DNA of 64,000 nucleotides from Bacteroidales bacterium (GCA_003141895.1 PLNT01000012.1:15654-79653); one strand, 5' to 3'. Positions 25,815 through 36,791 are shown, counted from the first letter of the stretch. Numbers and translations are program-made. The notes: generated by a model from the sequence alone, not told the origin.

Positions 25815-28800
25815 ATGGGAAAATTAATAATGAAGGTAAACAGTACTACTATTAATAAGTCAATCAACCGTATAAAAAGAGATCTATTTGGAAATGGTTT
25901 CCCAAAAATGTATACAGGCGGTGAGACTCCACTGCGCTCGGAACTTCTCAGCGCTGATCAGATGGAGGAGCATGGCAGGACCCTGGCAGATTCACATATT
26001 CTTGAATCACATTATGTTCTAAATCAGCATTTACTCACTCGACTCGCTGAGAATGAAGTAGTACTTGTTGAGGTTCGTGACCTGATAATTGACGCTATTA
26101 AGGCAAACCGTCAGATTTCACCGGCAGGCGAATGGTTACTCGATAATTTCTATCTGATTGAGGAACATATTCAAATTGGCAAAAGGCATTTGCCTAAAGC
26201 TTATAGCCGGGAATTACCACGTCTTGGTTCTGGGCCTTCGAAAGGACTCCCAAGGGTCTACGACATAGCACTTGAAACAATTTCACATGGAGACGGACGT
26301 GTAGATCCCGAGAATCTTACTCGTTTTGTTGCAGCCTACCAGACTGTTGATGTTTTAAAATTAGGAGAATTGTGGGCAATTCCTATTATGTTACGTCTTG
26401 CACTCATTGAGAATCTGCGACGGGTAGCTGTACTTGTTGCTGATGGCCGGATGGATAGAAATCTTGCTGATAACTGGGCTGATAAAATGATGGAAACGGC
26501 CACCAATGATCCTAAAAATCTGATCCTCATAATTGCTGATATGGCAAGATCAAATCCTCCGTTAACAGCATCTTTTGTTTCAGAGTTTGTAAGACGTCTT
26601 CAGGGCCAGAGCCCTGCCCTGGCATTGTCATTGACATGGATTGAACAACAATTGTCTGAATCGGGACTTACAATTGAGCGTTTGGTACAACTGGGAAATC
26701 AACAATTAGCAGCAGATCAGATTTCAATCAGCAACAGTATTGGTAGTCTTCGTTTTCTGGGAGCAATGGACTGGCAGGAATTTGTAGAAACCATGAGCGC
26801 TGTCGAACTGACTTTGCGCCATGATCCTGAAGGATCATACATTAAGATGGATTTTGCCACTCGTGACCACTATCGTCATGTAATTGAAAAAATTGCAAGA
26901 AGCAGTCCTCTCTCGGAAGGAGATGTTGCTAAGAGCGCGATAAAGTTAGCTCAACAAAGCTCTGAAACTGAAGGAACTGCCCACCGGAAAGCACACGTTG
27001 GATATTACCTGATTGATAAGGGGTTACCTCAACTTGAGAAAACAGCAGAGGTTAGGGCTTCAATTCAAAAAACATATAGGAAAATTGGCAAGCGGTTTAA
27101 GTTGCTGTTCTATACAGGATCGATATTGTTGCTGACTAAAATATTAACAAGTGGTCTGCTTGCTAAAGTATATACGGGTGGTATTCATGGTTGGCTTCTT
27201 ATATTGATGGTAGTTATCATTTTTATTAGTACCGTACATCTTGCTGTTGCCCTGATAAACTGGCTGGCTACGTTACTTGTTACTCCCACTCCCATGCCGA
27301 GAATGGATTTCTCTAAAGGGATACCTGTTGAATCACGTTCCCTTGTCGTAATTCCGACAATGCTAATAAGTAATCAGAATACTGAGGAGCTTATTGAAGC
27401 ACTCGAAGTAAGGTTTCTGGCAAACCGCGATAAAAATCTGCATTTTGCATTGTTAACTGATTTCCGCGATGCTGAAAGTGAAAGGCTACCAGATGATGAC
27501 GCGTTATTGAATCTGGCAGTTGAAAGAATTAAAGGACTGAATCTTAAATATCCTGAAATAAATAGTGATGTTTTCTTTCTTTTCCACAGGCCGCGTCGAT
27601 GGAACCCTGGTGAGCGATTGTGGATGGGTTATGAAAGAAAGAGAGGCAAACTTTCAGATTTGAATTCTTTGTTAAGAGGAAGCCTCGAAGACAACTTCTC
27701 ACTAATAATAGGGAACAAAGAAGTCTTATCTGAAATTAAATTCGTAATAACACTTGATTCGGATACACAATTACCACGAGATTCAGCCCGTCAGTTTGTA
27801 GGAACCATGGCACATCCTTTAAACAGAGCCTTCTACAATGAAAAAAAACAAAGGGTTTCTGAGGGATATGGAATAATGCAGCCACGTGTTGGTGTCAGTC
27901 TTCCCGGAACAACCCTTTCGCGATATTCAAAATTGTATGGTAGTGAACCGGGAATTGATCCATACACACGCGTAGTTTCGGATGTTTATCAGGATGTTTT
28001 CGGTGAAGGATCTTTCATCGGCAAAGGAATTTACGATGTTGAAATTTTCGGTCGTGTTTTCAATAACAGATTTCCTGAAAACCGGATACTCAGTCATGAT
28101 CTGCTGGAAGGATGTTATGCCCGATCCGGCCTCCTGAGCGATGTGCAGTTATTTGAGGAATATCCGGCAAGTTATTTCGCCGATGTTAACCGGCGGCATC
28201 GATGGATTAGAGGTGATTGGCAAATAGTGAAATGGCTTTTGCCTTTTGTTAAGGGGCCCGATGGCAAATTGCAAAGAAACCCGCTTACAGCACTTTCACA
28301 ATGGAAAATATTCGACAACCTTCGTCGAAGTGTCACACCCCTGGCGCTGACAATTCTGCTGATTTTGGGTTGGACAGCTTTATCACAACCATTTTTCTGG
28401 ACCATGGTAGTAATCGGAATCATTATGGGACCCTCAGTGGTCATTTCCATATTTGATATCTTTAATAAACCGACTGATGTGCTTCCTATACAACATTTCA
28501 AGACGGCAATTCAGGCAGCAGGAAGACACTTCGCTCAGTCAGCATTTATGTTTGTTTGTCTGCCATATGAAGCATTCTATAGCCTGGACGCCATTCTCCG
28601 AACCATCTGGAGAATTGTCATCTCACACAAACGACTTCTTGAGTGGAATCCTTCCGGTTCCCATGACAATAATAACAGCAAGACAATCTTGCGTTCTTAT
28701 CAAACCATGTGGATGGCTCCTTTTTTTGCATTTGTCACTCTGACAAGCCTTGCTCTATGGTGGCCATTAACTCTGGCTTTTGTCTGGCCCATCGCTTTTC

Positions 28801-31800
28801 TTTGGATTGCTTCTCCAGCTATAGTTTGGTGGATAAGTAAAACACCTGTCCGGCGCAATTCCCTACTGACTAATAATCAGAAACTCTTTCTCAGAGAAAT
28901 CTCGTGTAAGACGTGGGCGTTCTTTGAATCGTTTGTCGTCTCTGAAGAAAACTGGCTTCCACCTGACAATTTTCAGGAACAACCTGTTCCCGCAGTGGCG
29001 CATCGTACATCACCTACTAACATGGGACTTTCATTGCTTGCAAACCTGTCTGCTTACGATTTTGGTTATATTCAGGCAGGACAACTTATTCAACGCACGT
29101 CAAATTCAATGCGGACCATGGAAAGCATGGAACGTTTCAGAGGTCATTTCTATAACTGGTACGATACTCAATCTCTGCAACCATTACGACCTCTTTATAT
29201 TTCTTCTGTAGACAGTGGAAATCTGGTTGGTCATTTAATGATATTAAAGTCCGGCTTGCTTGCATTAACAGACGAAAAAATAATTGGTCTGAAAGTATTC
29301 GAAGCAATCAATGATACACGCAGGATTTTACTTGAAGTCACAAATGGCAATTTTAACGCCCACCTTGATCAGTTTAGAAATGATTTAACTGAAGCTTTAA
29401 ATATTCAACACATTACACTGCCTGTTATATGGTTATATATTAATAAACTAGCCTCATCTGCCAAATTAATTATCGATGATTTTAAAGACAACCCGGATAG
29501 TGAATCTTTATGGTGGGCCGGAACAATGGCTCGTCAGTGCAAGAATGCTCTTGATGAGTTGATATACCTTGCACCATGGTTGTCACTTCCTGCAAGTGCC
29601 ATATCTGAATTTCAAATTATTGATGAAATACCGTCACTCAGGGAATTAGCAAAAATAGACACCAGTATCCTTCCAGTGATAAGTGAATGGTTATCAAAAG
29701 GAAATAATTCGGATGAGTATATCGCATATGCTGATAAATTAAGGCAATCAATCACTGATGCCTCAATTCATGCCAATGAACGGATAGCTAAAATCTATCT
29801 CCTGCTAGAGAAATCGGCAAATCTTACCTCGATTGATTATGATTTTCTTTACGATAAAGGACGTCATTTACTATCAGTAGGCTATAATGTTGCAGAACGG
29901 ATCAGGGATGCCAGCTATTACGACTTGCTGGCATCGGAAGCACGGTTCTGCACTTTTGTGGCAATTGCACAGGGAAAAATACCACAGGAGAGCTGGTTTG
30001 CACTTGGCCGCCTGATAACTGTCACTGACGGTGATCCGGTACTTCTATCCTGGAGTGGCTCAATGTTCGAATACCTTATGCCACTCCTTGTAATGCCCAA
30101 CTATGACAATACCCTTCTTGATCAGACTTACAGATCGGCAGTAAGCAGACAAATTCAATACGGGAAAAATCGAGGAATTCCGTGGGGTATTTCAGAATCA
30201 GGCTACAATCTGGTTGATGTTCATTTGAATTATCAGTATAAGGCTTTCGGTGTGCCGGGCATGGGACTGAAACGAGGACTTGCAGAAGATCTGGTGGTAG
30301 CACCATATTCATCAATGCTTGCTTTGATGGTGGCCCCGGAGGATGCATGTCTTAATCTCGAGCGTCTCGCTGCACAAAAGTTGACAGGTAAATTCGGATT
30401 CTATGAGGCAATTGATTATACAAAGTCACGTCTTAATCATAGCCAGGTTGGTGCAATAGTACAATCGTTTATGGCGCATCACCAGGGAATGAGTCTGCTC
30501 TCTCTGGAATACCTGCTTCTTGACAAACCAATGCAGAAACGTTTCGAGTCCGATCCTCTTTTTCAGGCTACACTATTACTTCTGCAGGAAAGAATCCCAA
30601 AAACCACAGCGTTTTATTCATACATTGATGAAAGCTCTGATATACATGCAAATCCCGAAAAACAGGAAATGCCGGTACGCATCATTACTACTCCCGACAC
30701 TACAATTCCTGAGGTCCATTTGTTATCAAACGGAAAATATCATGTGATGGTAACCAACTCGGGTGGGGGATATAGCCGGTGGAAGGAACTGGCCATAACA
30801 CGCTGGCGCGAGGACACAACCAGCGACAACTGGGGCATGTTCTGTTATATCCGCGACATCCAAAGCGGGGAGTTCTGGTCTACAGCTTATCAACCTACGT
30901 TAAAACGACCTGAGAATTACGAAGCGATTTTCTCAAAAGGCCGTGCAGAATTTCGTCGTCATGATCATGAATTAGATACACATATTGAGATCGTGGTATC
31001 CCCGGAAGATGACATTGAACTGCGAAGAGTGCGAATTACTAATCGCTCCCGTTCACGTAAAACGATCGATATTACAAGTTATGCTGAAGTAGTAATTGCC
31101 TCACCCGCAGCCGATTCTATTCATCCAGCCTTCGGTAATCTCTTTGTGCAAACTGAAATAGTCGACCAGCGACAAACTATCCTTTGTACACGGCGTCCCC
31201 GGTCAAATGAGGATAAGGCACTTTGGATGTTTCATCTTATGACAATGCACGGAGCAAAGTTTAAGGAGATCTCTTATGAGACGGACCGAATGAAATTCAT
31301 CGGTCGTGGTAATAGTATCATTGCGCCTCAGGCAATGAAAAATCCGGGTCCATTGTCGGGGAGTCAGGGTTCTGTTCTTGATCCTATAGTTTCAATAAGA
31401 TATCAGATTATACTTAACCCGGAGGAATCGGCAAAGATCGATATGGTTTCGGGTATTACTGAAACGCGCGAAGCAGCATTAAACCTTGTCGATAAATACC
31501 AGGATCGAAGATTAGCCAACCGGATATTTGAACTTGCCTGGACATATAGTCAGATAATTTTAAGACAGATCAACGCCAGTGAAGCCGATGCACAACTTTA
31601 TGGCCGCCTTGCAAGTTCAATAATCTATGCGAATTCCTCGCTGAGAGCCGATCAGAATATTCTTATCAGGAACAGAAGAGGACAATCAGGCCTTTGGGGC
31701 TACTCTATTTCCGGTGATTTGCCAATAGTGTTGCTCCAGATTGAAAATCCTTCTAATATAACATTGGTACGACAACTCGTTCAAGCCCATGCATACTGGC

Positions 31801-34541
31801 GGTTAAAAGGGCTGGCTGTCGACCTGGTTATCTGGAATGAAGACCATGCAGGTTATCGTCAGTTACTTCATGATCAGATAATGGGACTTATCGCTGCCGG
31901 TTTAGAAGCCAATACCATGGATCGTCCGGGTGGAATTTTTGTCAGGGCTGCAGATCAGATCTCCAATGAAGACCGGATCCTTATACAGACCGTTGCCCGG
32001 GCTATTATAACCGACAAACGTGGATCTCTCGCAGAACAGATCAACCGCAGAAATCTGACAATAGCACCTGTCACTCCTTTCAAACCTTCTCGTACCTATC
32101 GACCATTTGCAAAAGTTGAAGAAGAATTACAGCACAAAGATCTAATCTTTTTTAATAGTATAGGTGGTTTTGCTCCCGATGGATCTGAATATGTTATCAG
32201 AACATCGCATACACAGGAAACACCGGCACCATGGGTTAATGTATTGGCAAACCCCGGTTTCGGAACCGTTATCTCCGAGAAAGGGAACTCATATACATGG
32301 AGTGAAAATGCCCACGAGATTCGTCTTACTCCCTGGAACAACGACCCTGTAAGCGATGTTGGTGGAGAAGCAATTTTTATTCGTGATGAAGAAACCGGCC
32401 ATTTCTGGTCACCCATGCCACTTCAATTTTCAGGAACGCATCCGTACATTTCACGTCATGGATTCGGATATAGTGTATTTGAACATGCAGAAGACGGTGT
32501 CCTCTCAGAATTATGGATTTATGTAGCTATAGATGCACCAGTAAAAATTTCAGTCCTAAAATTAATAAACCTGTCAGGCAGATCTCGAAGGCTTTCTGTT
32601 ACTGGTTATGTAGAATGGGTTTTGGGAGATCTTCGGCCGAAATCTGTTATGCATGTGATTACGGGAATTGACCCCGCGAGTGGTGCTGTGTTTGCCCGAA
32701 ATCCATATAACAGTGAATTTGGCGAGAGGATAGCATTTTTTCATACTAATGAATCACAAAATTTAACATGCGACCGAACTGAATTCTTAGGGCGCAACGG
32801 AACATTAAGAGATCCGGCAGCAATGTATCAGTCTCGTCTTTCTGGCAGAGTAGGTGCCGGAATGGATCCATGTTCTGCAATACAGGTTTCCATTGAACTG
32901 GCTGTGGGACAGGAACGCGAAACGATCTTCAAACTCGGGGCAGGACGCAATGCGTCAGAAGCCGGAAAACTGATACGCCGGTTCTGGGGATCAATTGCTG
33001 CACGAACAGCATTGCAGGAAGTCAGAAAATTCTGGAAAAATACACTTAATACTGTGCATATTGAAACTCCTGATAAGTCACTCAATGTGCTCATAAATGG
33101 ATGGCTCATGTACCAGACACTGGCATGCCGGATTTGGGCGCGAAGCGGATTCTATCAATCTGGCGGAGCATTTGGTTTCCGCGACCAGTTGCAGGATGTT
33201 ATGGCTCTGCTTCATGTATCGCCTCAGCACGTCCGTGAACATTTGCTCCTTTGTGCAAGCCGTCAGTTTAAAGAAGGGGACGTCCAGCACTGGTGGCACC
33301 CACCTTCAGGGCGAGGCGTAAGAACTCATTGCTCGGACGATTACTTGTGGCTGCCTCTTGTAACTTGCCGCTATGTAATTCAAACAGGGGATACAGGTAT
33401 CCTTGATGAATCTGTTCATTTTCTTGAAGGGCGACCTGTTAAGCCAACTGATGATTCCTATTTTGATCTGCCAAACAGGTCAGATGATGAAGCCAGCCTG
33501 TATCAGCATTGTGTCAGAGCCATCCGGAGAGGACTAAATTTTGGCAAGCATGGATTGCCACTTATGGGGACCGGTGACTGGAATGATGGAATGAATCTTG
33601 TGGGAAACGGAGGAATAGGTGAGAGCGTCTGGTTGGGATTTTTTCTTTTTGATGTACTTACCCAGTTCATCAAGGTGGCAACGAAATATGGTGATCTTAT
33701 TTTCGCAGAAAAATGCACGAAGGAAGCTGCTCTTCTGCAAAAAAATATTGAAAAAAACAGCTGGGATGGTGAGTGGTATCTGCGTGCCTGGTTCGACAAT
33801 GGCACACCTCTCGGATCATCAACAAATACTGAATGTCAGATTGACTCAATAGCCCAGAGCTGGTCAGTCTTGTCAGGGGCAGGAGAACCAAATCATACAA
33901 AAAAAGCAATGGAATCAGTTGATAAGCGCCTTGTTCGAAGAAATCCTCCTCTCATTCAGCTTCTCGATCCGCCATTTGACAAATCAGATCTGAACCCCGG
34001 ATACATAAAAGGTTACGTCCCGGGTGTAAGGGAAAATGGAGGGCAATATACCCACGCAGCAATATGGGCGGCAATGGCCTTTGCTAAATCCGGAGATGTA
34101 AAGCATGCATGGGAAGTGCTCTCGATAATAAATCCTTTGAATCACGGATCCTCAAGGGAGGATATTGAAATCTATAAGGTAGAACCTTATGTTGTGGCAG
34201 CCGATGTTTATGCAGTTTCACCACATTCAGGGCGTGGCGGATGGACATGGTATACAGGCTCTGCAGGTCTTTTGTACAGGCTAATAATTGAATCGCTTTT
34301 AGGTCTGCGTCGTGAAGTAAACAAGCTTTATATAGAGCCCTGTATTCCCCCGGACTGGACAACATATAATGTCCACTACAGATATAATGAAACAATGTAC
34401 AATATTACAATAATGCTGTCAAATGAGACTAATGGCCCTACAGGCATAACTATCGATGGTTCAATGTTGCCGGAAAGATTTCTCACTCTTGTTAACGACA
34501 GGAAAGAACATCTGGTAATATGGAGTATTCCTGGCAGCTAA
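25815..34541 (+). CDS. Cyclic beta-1,2-glucan synthase (GT84 plus GH94)
   Basis: About 2,908 residues, the usual size of Cgs/NdvB-type synthases. In order: a long N-terminal region, two membrane helices (near 27100-27280), a GT84 domain with DSDTQ at 27756-27770 and RRHRWIRGDWQ at 28191, further membrane helices (28340-28840), a glycoamylase-like region (ISESGYN near 30190), two GH94-type beta-sandwich regions (near 30690 and 32245), and the GH94 catalytic barrel with GDWNDGMN at 33573. These enzymes polymerise UDP-glucose into a protein-linked beta-1,2 chain, trim it and cyclise it. The start is uncertain (TTG 25791, ATG 25815 or 25830). No export or modification gene is adjacent. Confidence 0.92.
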   Translation: MGKLIMKVNSTTINKSINRIKRDLFGNGFPKMYTGGETPLRSELLSADQMEEHGRTLADSHILESHYVLNQHLLTRLAENEVVLVEVRDLIIDAIKANRQISPAGEWLLDNFYLIEEHIQIGKRHLPKAYSRELPRLGSGPSKGLPRVYDIALETISHGDGRVDPENLTRFVAAYQTVDVLKLGELWAIPIMLRLALIENLRRVAVLVADGRMDRNLADNWADKMMETATNDPKNLILIIADMARSNPPLTASFVSEFVRRLQGQSPALALSLTWIEQQLSESGLTIERLVQLGNQQLAADQISISNSIGSLRFLGAMDWQEFVETMSAVELTLRHDPEGSYIKMDFATRDHYRHVIEKIARSSPLSEGDVAKSAIKLAQQSSETEGTAHRKAHVGYYLIDKGLPQLEKTAEVRASIQKTYRKIGKRFKLLFYTGSILLLTKILTSGLLAKVYTGGIHGWLLILMVVIIFISTVHLAVALINWLATLLVTPTPMPRMDFSKGIPVESRSLVVIPTMLISNQNTEELIEALEVRFLANRDKNLHFALLTDFRDAESERLPDDDALLNLAVERIKGLNLKYPEINSDVFFLFHRPRRWNPGERLWMGYERKRGKLSDLNSLLRGSLEDNFSLIIGNKEVLSEIKFVITLDSDTQLPRDSARQFVGTMAHPLNRAFYNEKKQRVSEGYGIMQPRVGVSLPGTTLSRYSKLYGSEPGIDPYTRVVSDVYQDVFGEGSFIGKGIYDVEIFGRVFNNRFPENRILSHDLLEGCYARSGLLSDVQLFEEYPASYFADVNRRHRWIRGDWQIVKWLLPFVKGPDGKLQRNPLTALSQWKIFDNLRRSVTPLALTILLILGWTALSQPFFWTMVVIGIIMGPSVVISIFDIFNKPTDVLPIQHFKTAIQAAGRHFAQSAFMFVCLPYEAFYSLDAILRTIWRIVISHKRLLEWNPSGSHDNNNSKTILRSYQTMWMAPFFAFVTLTSLALWWPLTLAFVWPIAFLWIASPAIVWWISKTPVRRNSLLTNNQKLFLREISCKTWAFFESFVVSEENWLPPDNFQEQPVPAVAHRTSPTNMGLSLLANLSAYDFGYIQAGQLIQRTSNSMRTMESMERFRGHFYNWYDTQSLQPLRPLYISSVDSGNLVGHLMILKSGLLALTDEKIIGLKVFEAINDTRRILLEVTNGNFNAHLDQFRNDLTEALNIQHITLPVIWLYINKLASSAKLIIDDFKDNPDSESLWWAGTMARQCKNALDELIYLAPWLSLPASAISEFQIIDEIPSLRELAKIDTSILPVISEWLSKGNNSDEYIAYADKLRQSITDASIHANERIAKIYLLLEKSANLTSIDYDFLYDKGRHLLSVGYNVAERIRDASYYDLLASEARFCTFVAIAQGKIPQESWFALGRLITVTDGDPVLLSWSGSMFEYLMPLLVMPNYDNTLLDQTYRSAVSRQIQYGKNRGIPWGISESGYNLVDVHLNYQYKAFGVPGMGLKRGLAEDLVVAPYSSMLALMVAPEDACLNLERLAAQKLTGKFGFYEAIDYTKSRLNHSQVGAIVQSFMAHHQGMSLLSLEYLLLDKPMQKRFESDPLFQATLLLLQERIPKTTAFYSYIDESSDIHANPEKQEMPVRIITTPDTTIPEVHLLSNGKYHVMVTNSGGGYSRWKELAITRWREDTTSDNWGMFCYIRDIQSGEFWSTAYQPTLKRPENYEAIFSKGRAEFRRHDHELDTHIEIVVSPEDDIELRRVRITNRSRSRKTIDITSYAEVVIASPAADSIHPAFGNLFVQTEIVDQRQTILCTRRPRSNEDKALWMFHLMTMHGAKFKEISYETDRMKFIGRGNSIIAPQAMKNPGPLSGSQGSVLDPIVSIRYQIILNPEESAKIDMVSGITETREAALNLVDKYQDRRLANRIFELAWTYSQIILRQINASEADAQLYGRLASSIIYANSSLRADQNILIRNRRGQSGLWGYSISGDLPIVLLQIENPSNITLVRQLVQAHAYWRLKGLAVDLVIWNEDHAGYRQLLHDQIMGLIAAGLEANTMDRPGGIFVRAADQISNEDRILIQTVARAIITDKRGSLAEQINRRNLTIAPVTPFKPSRTYRPFAKVEEELQHKDLIFFNSIGGFAPDGSEYVIRTSHTQETPAPWVNVLANPGFGTVISEKGNSYTWSENAHEIRLTPWNNDPVSDVGGEAIFIRDEETGHFWSPMPLQFSGTHPYISRHGFGYSVFEHAEDGVLSELWIYVAIDAPVKISVLKLINLSGRSRRLSVTGYVEWVLGDLRPKSVMHVITGIDPASGAVFARNPYNSEFGERIAFFHTNESQNLTCDRTEFLGRNGTLRDPAAMYQSRLSGRVGAGMDPCSAIQVSIELAVGQERETIFKLGAGRNASEAGKLIRRFWGSIAARTALQEVRKFWKNTLNTVHIETPDKSLNVLINGWLMYQTLACRIWARSGFYQSGGAFGFRDQLQDVMALLHVSPQHVREHLLLCASRQFKEGDVQHWWHPPSGRGVRTHCSDDYLWLPLVTCRYVIQTGDTGILDESVHFLEGRPVKPTDDSYFDLPNRSDDEASLYQHCVRAIRRGLNFGKHGLPLMGTGDWNDGMNLVGNGGIGESVWLGFFLFDVLTQFIKVATKYGDLIFAEKCTKEAALLQKNIEKNSWDGEWYLRAWFDNGTPLGSSTNTECQIDSIAQSWSVLSGAGEPNHTKKAMESVDKRLVRRNPPLIQLLDPPFDKSDLNPGYIKGYVPGVRENGGQYTHAAIWAAMAFAKSGDVKHAWEVLSIINPLNHGSSREDIEIYKVEPYVVAADVYAVSPHSGRGGWTWYTGSAGLLYRLIIESLLGLRREVNKLYIEPCIPPDWTTYNVHYRYNETMYNITIMLSNETNGPTGITIDGSMLPERFLTLVNDRKEHLVIWSIPGS

Positions 34542-34639
34542 ATTCCCACCTGTTAGATAAAGTCTTAAATTTGTAAAACTTCCCGAGAGCTCTGAAGTCC
34601 TCTTTAACATAATAACATGTCAATATTTGTGAGAATATT

Positions 34640-35161
34640 ATGGAAATAAAAAGAAAAGAGAATCAGCCACCGTTGGCAATCAAAAAATGGGGCTGGCGTT
34701 CTCCTTGTAAGTCTGCCCGGCCACTAATATTTTGCATGTTACCGATGTTCTTTATCTCCTTTCATTCTTTTGCACAGAGCTTAACCGACTTTTCCGGGAA
34801 ATGGATTCTCGATATTGCCAGGAGCAGTTCGCTTTATTCAGGTCTTAGCTCAGTTTTAGTTGTTACACAAACTGGAAATGTTATCAATATTGAAACTACA
34901 TTTATACAAGGAGACACAGAACCAGCAAATCTCCTGGAGAATTATACTATCGGGACCACGACATTAGGAAAAGACAAATCCTTAACCACAACCTGGTCAT
35001 CTGACAAACAGTCATTTTCAATTTTGGAAGTCAATGGAGCTTCAAAAAATATTAAAATCTATTCCTTGAAAAAAGACGGTAAATTGTTGTATATAAAATC
35101 TGATGAAACACTACCGGATGGATTCGTCAGACATACAATTATAGTTTATAAAAAGCTCTAA
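34640..35161 (+). CDS. Secreted protein of unknown function (lipocalin-like pattern)
   Basis: 173 residues from the first ATG; a start at 34736 (MLPMFFISFHSFAQ) would give a more ordinary signal peptide, and the longer N-terminus is then unnecessary. The mature part begins LTDFSGKWILDIARSS and continues as alternating strands (VLVVTQTGNVINIETTF, SLTTTWSSDKQSF, GFVRHTIIVYKKL). FSGKW at the start is often seen in lipocalin-like domains. No function can be given. It converges with the hydrolase gene at 35279-36283 across a terminator. Confidence 0.65.
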   Translation: MEIKRKENQPPLAIKKWGWRSPCKSARPLIFCMLPMFFISFHSFAQSLTDFSGKWILDIARSSSLYSGLSSVLVVTQTGNVINIETTFIQGDTEPANLLENYTIGTTTLGKDKSLTTTWSSDKQSFSILEVNGASKNIKIYSLKKDGKLLYIKSDETLPDGFVRHTIIVYKKL

Positions 35162-35225
35162 GTGATAATCCTTTATTTAGAAATCCTTCTCCTGAACCTG
35201 TCTGGAAATATTTGAGAGGCAAGAT

Positions 35226-35263
35226 AAAAAGAGCTCCGGAATTTTAGCGAGGGGGCTCTTTTT
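35226..35263. terminator. Bidirectional intrinsic terminator
   Basis: AAAAAGAGCTCC (35226-35237) pairs with GGGGCTCTTTTT (35252-35263) with one G-T wobble and a 14-base loop. A U-run exists on both strands, fitting its position between convergent genes. Confidence 0.85.
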
Positions 35264-35278
35264 AGTTTTTCGTATCTG

Positions 35279-36283
35279 CTATTTCACCTGATGCAGAAAT
35301 TCATCAATAGTGGAAATGAAAAGTGACGGCTGGTCTACAAATGTCATATGACCGCTTTTTGGAAAGATAACAAGTTTTGATCCGGCTATTTTGCCGTTCA
35401 TCTCCTTTGAAAGTGATGGGTCACACTCATCATTATCTCCTGCTGTAATCAGGGTAGGGACCTTAATTGTTGAAAGCCTGTCGGTATATTCCACGGATTT
35501 CAGATTGCCATCGATAATAAATTCTCCATTTGAACCCCACATTTCGCGATAGAGGTCCCAGGCTGTATTCCCGTTGGCCACCGGATCATAGTTTGCATCA
35601 GGATGATTCTGATAAAGATATGGGAAGTAGCCCTCACCCCATGCTGCTGTCATATATTCTGCAGTATACCTGTTCTTTTCAAAATCCTTGCCATGACCAA
35701 ATAATCCCTCCTTCTCCATCTTTTCGATTCGCGTCCTCAACTCAGGAGACATTTTTCCAAGAATATTTTTAAAAACCTCATTCATTTTGCTGGTACTATG
35801 AAAAGTACTGCATAAAATCAGGTGAGAAAGATTCTCCTGGTATTTCAGGGCATATGCCTGGGCAAGAACACCGCCATAAGAATGCCCAAGCAAACTGATC
35901 TTTCCAAGCTTTAATTCCTTGCGGACAGCTTCAACATCTTCCACCATATTTTCCACTGTATAATCTGAAGTATTTTCAATTTTCTGCGAACGCCCCGAAC
36001 CGCGTTCATCAATGAATACAAGCCGGTTTGTCCGGGCTAATGGAAGCAGGTATGGGAGAAAATAGTCATGAGATGCACCAGGGCCCCCATGAACGATAAG
36101 CAAAGGGTCACCCGTACCAAATGCTTCGTAATAAATCAAAACTCCATGAGCGTCAACAAATCCTTCTTCAATTGCATAAACATTGAAAGAGTTTTTTGAT
36201 GGGTTCTTCTTTTCAGAATTATTATTGCAGCCGTAGACAATAAGTACTAAAGCACTAAATATTATAAATACAGATCTTTTCAT
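35279..36283 (-). CDS. Proline-iminopeptidase-like alpha/beta-hydrolase lipoprotein
   Basis: 334 residues. A lipoprotein signal ends with Cys19 (IVYGC). The fold shows IVHGGPGASHDY (oxyanion region, HGGPG typical of prolyl iminopeptidases, residues 64-74), FIDERGSGRS, the nucleophile elbow LGHSYGG with Ser135 and a C-terminal FPKSGHMTFVDQP with the catalytic His. S33-type peptidases release N-terminal proline, but many lipoprotein relatives are untested. Predicted to face the periplasm. It is convergent with 34640-35161. Confidence 0.87.
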   Translation of the reverse strand: MKRSVFIIFSALVLIVYGCNNNSEKKNPSKNSFNVYAIEEGFVDAHGVLIYYEAFGTGDPLLIVHGGPGASHDYFLPYLLPLARTNRLVFIDERGSGRSQKIENTSDYTVENMVEDVEAVRKELKLGKISLLGHSYGGVLAQAYALKYQENLSHLILCSTFHSTSKMNEVFKNILGKMSPELRTRIEKMEKEGLFGHGKDFEKNRYTAEYMTAAWGEGYFPYLYQNHPDANYDPVANGNTAWDLYREMWGSNGEFIIDGNLKSVEYTDRLSTIKVPTLITAGDNDECDPSLSKEMNGKIAGSKLVIFPKSGHMTFVDQPSLFISTIDEFLHQVK

Positions 36284-36345
36284 AAGAATAAATTTAAGTT
36301 CTTAAGTTACAACAATATCAAAATTACAAAGTTTTAAGTAATATT

Positions 36346-36759
36346 ATGCAAAAGCCGGGCATACACAATACTGATTCTGCTGACGCTTGTTCCAGGTATA
36401 TATGCCCAGACCGATACAATTAAGTATGGCGATAATGAAAAGGCCGGGAAATATGTAAAGGTAAGGTGATTCAATATGTATTACGAGACTTATGGAACAG
36501 GGCAGCCCATGTTGTTCATTCATGGCAACGGTGGTTCCATAAACAACTTCGATAACCAGATCCCTTATTTTTCTAAAAACTATAAGGTAATCATCGCTGA
36601 CAGCAGGTCTCAGGGAAAATCAGTTGATGACGAGGATGGATACTACCCAATTCGGGTCATTCAACTCCTATTGTTTATAAAGACCTTTTCAATGCAACGG
36701 TAAGTGAATTTTTTGCAAAACCCTACCATGAAATAGAAGGCTTCGGCCGGTTTAACTAA
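36346..36759 (+). pseudogene. Broken alpha/beta-hydrolase gene
   Basis: Pieces of one secreted hydrolase are in order but disrupted. The signal peptide region (ILILLTLVPGIYAQTDTIKY) reads in the frame of 36356 onwards, whereas the ATG at 36346 is one base out of frame. An in-frame TGA at 36467 interrupts before MYYETYGTGQPMLFIHGNGG, which continues to about 36640. There the frame changes and a C-terminal piece (LPNSGHSTPIVYKDLF ... EGFGRFN) ends at the TAA 36757-36759. The elbow and most of the catalytic core between them are missing. At least three lesions make this a pseudogene. Confidence 0.85.
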
Positions 36760-36791
36760 CCAATTCAGAGTTATTCATCGCATAACCCATT

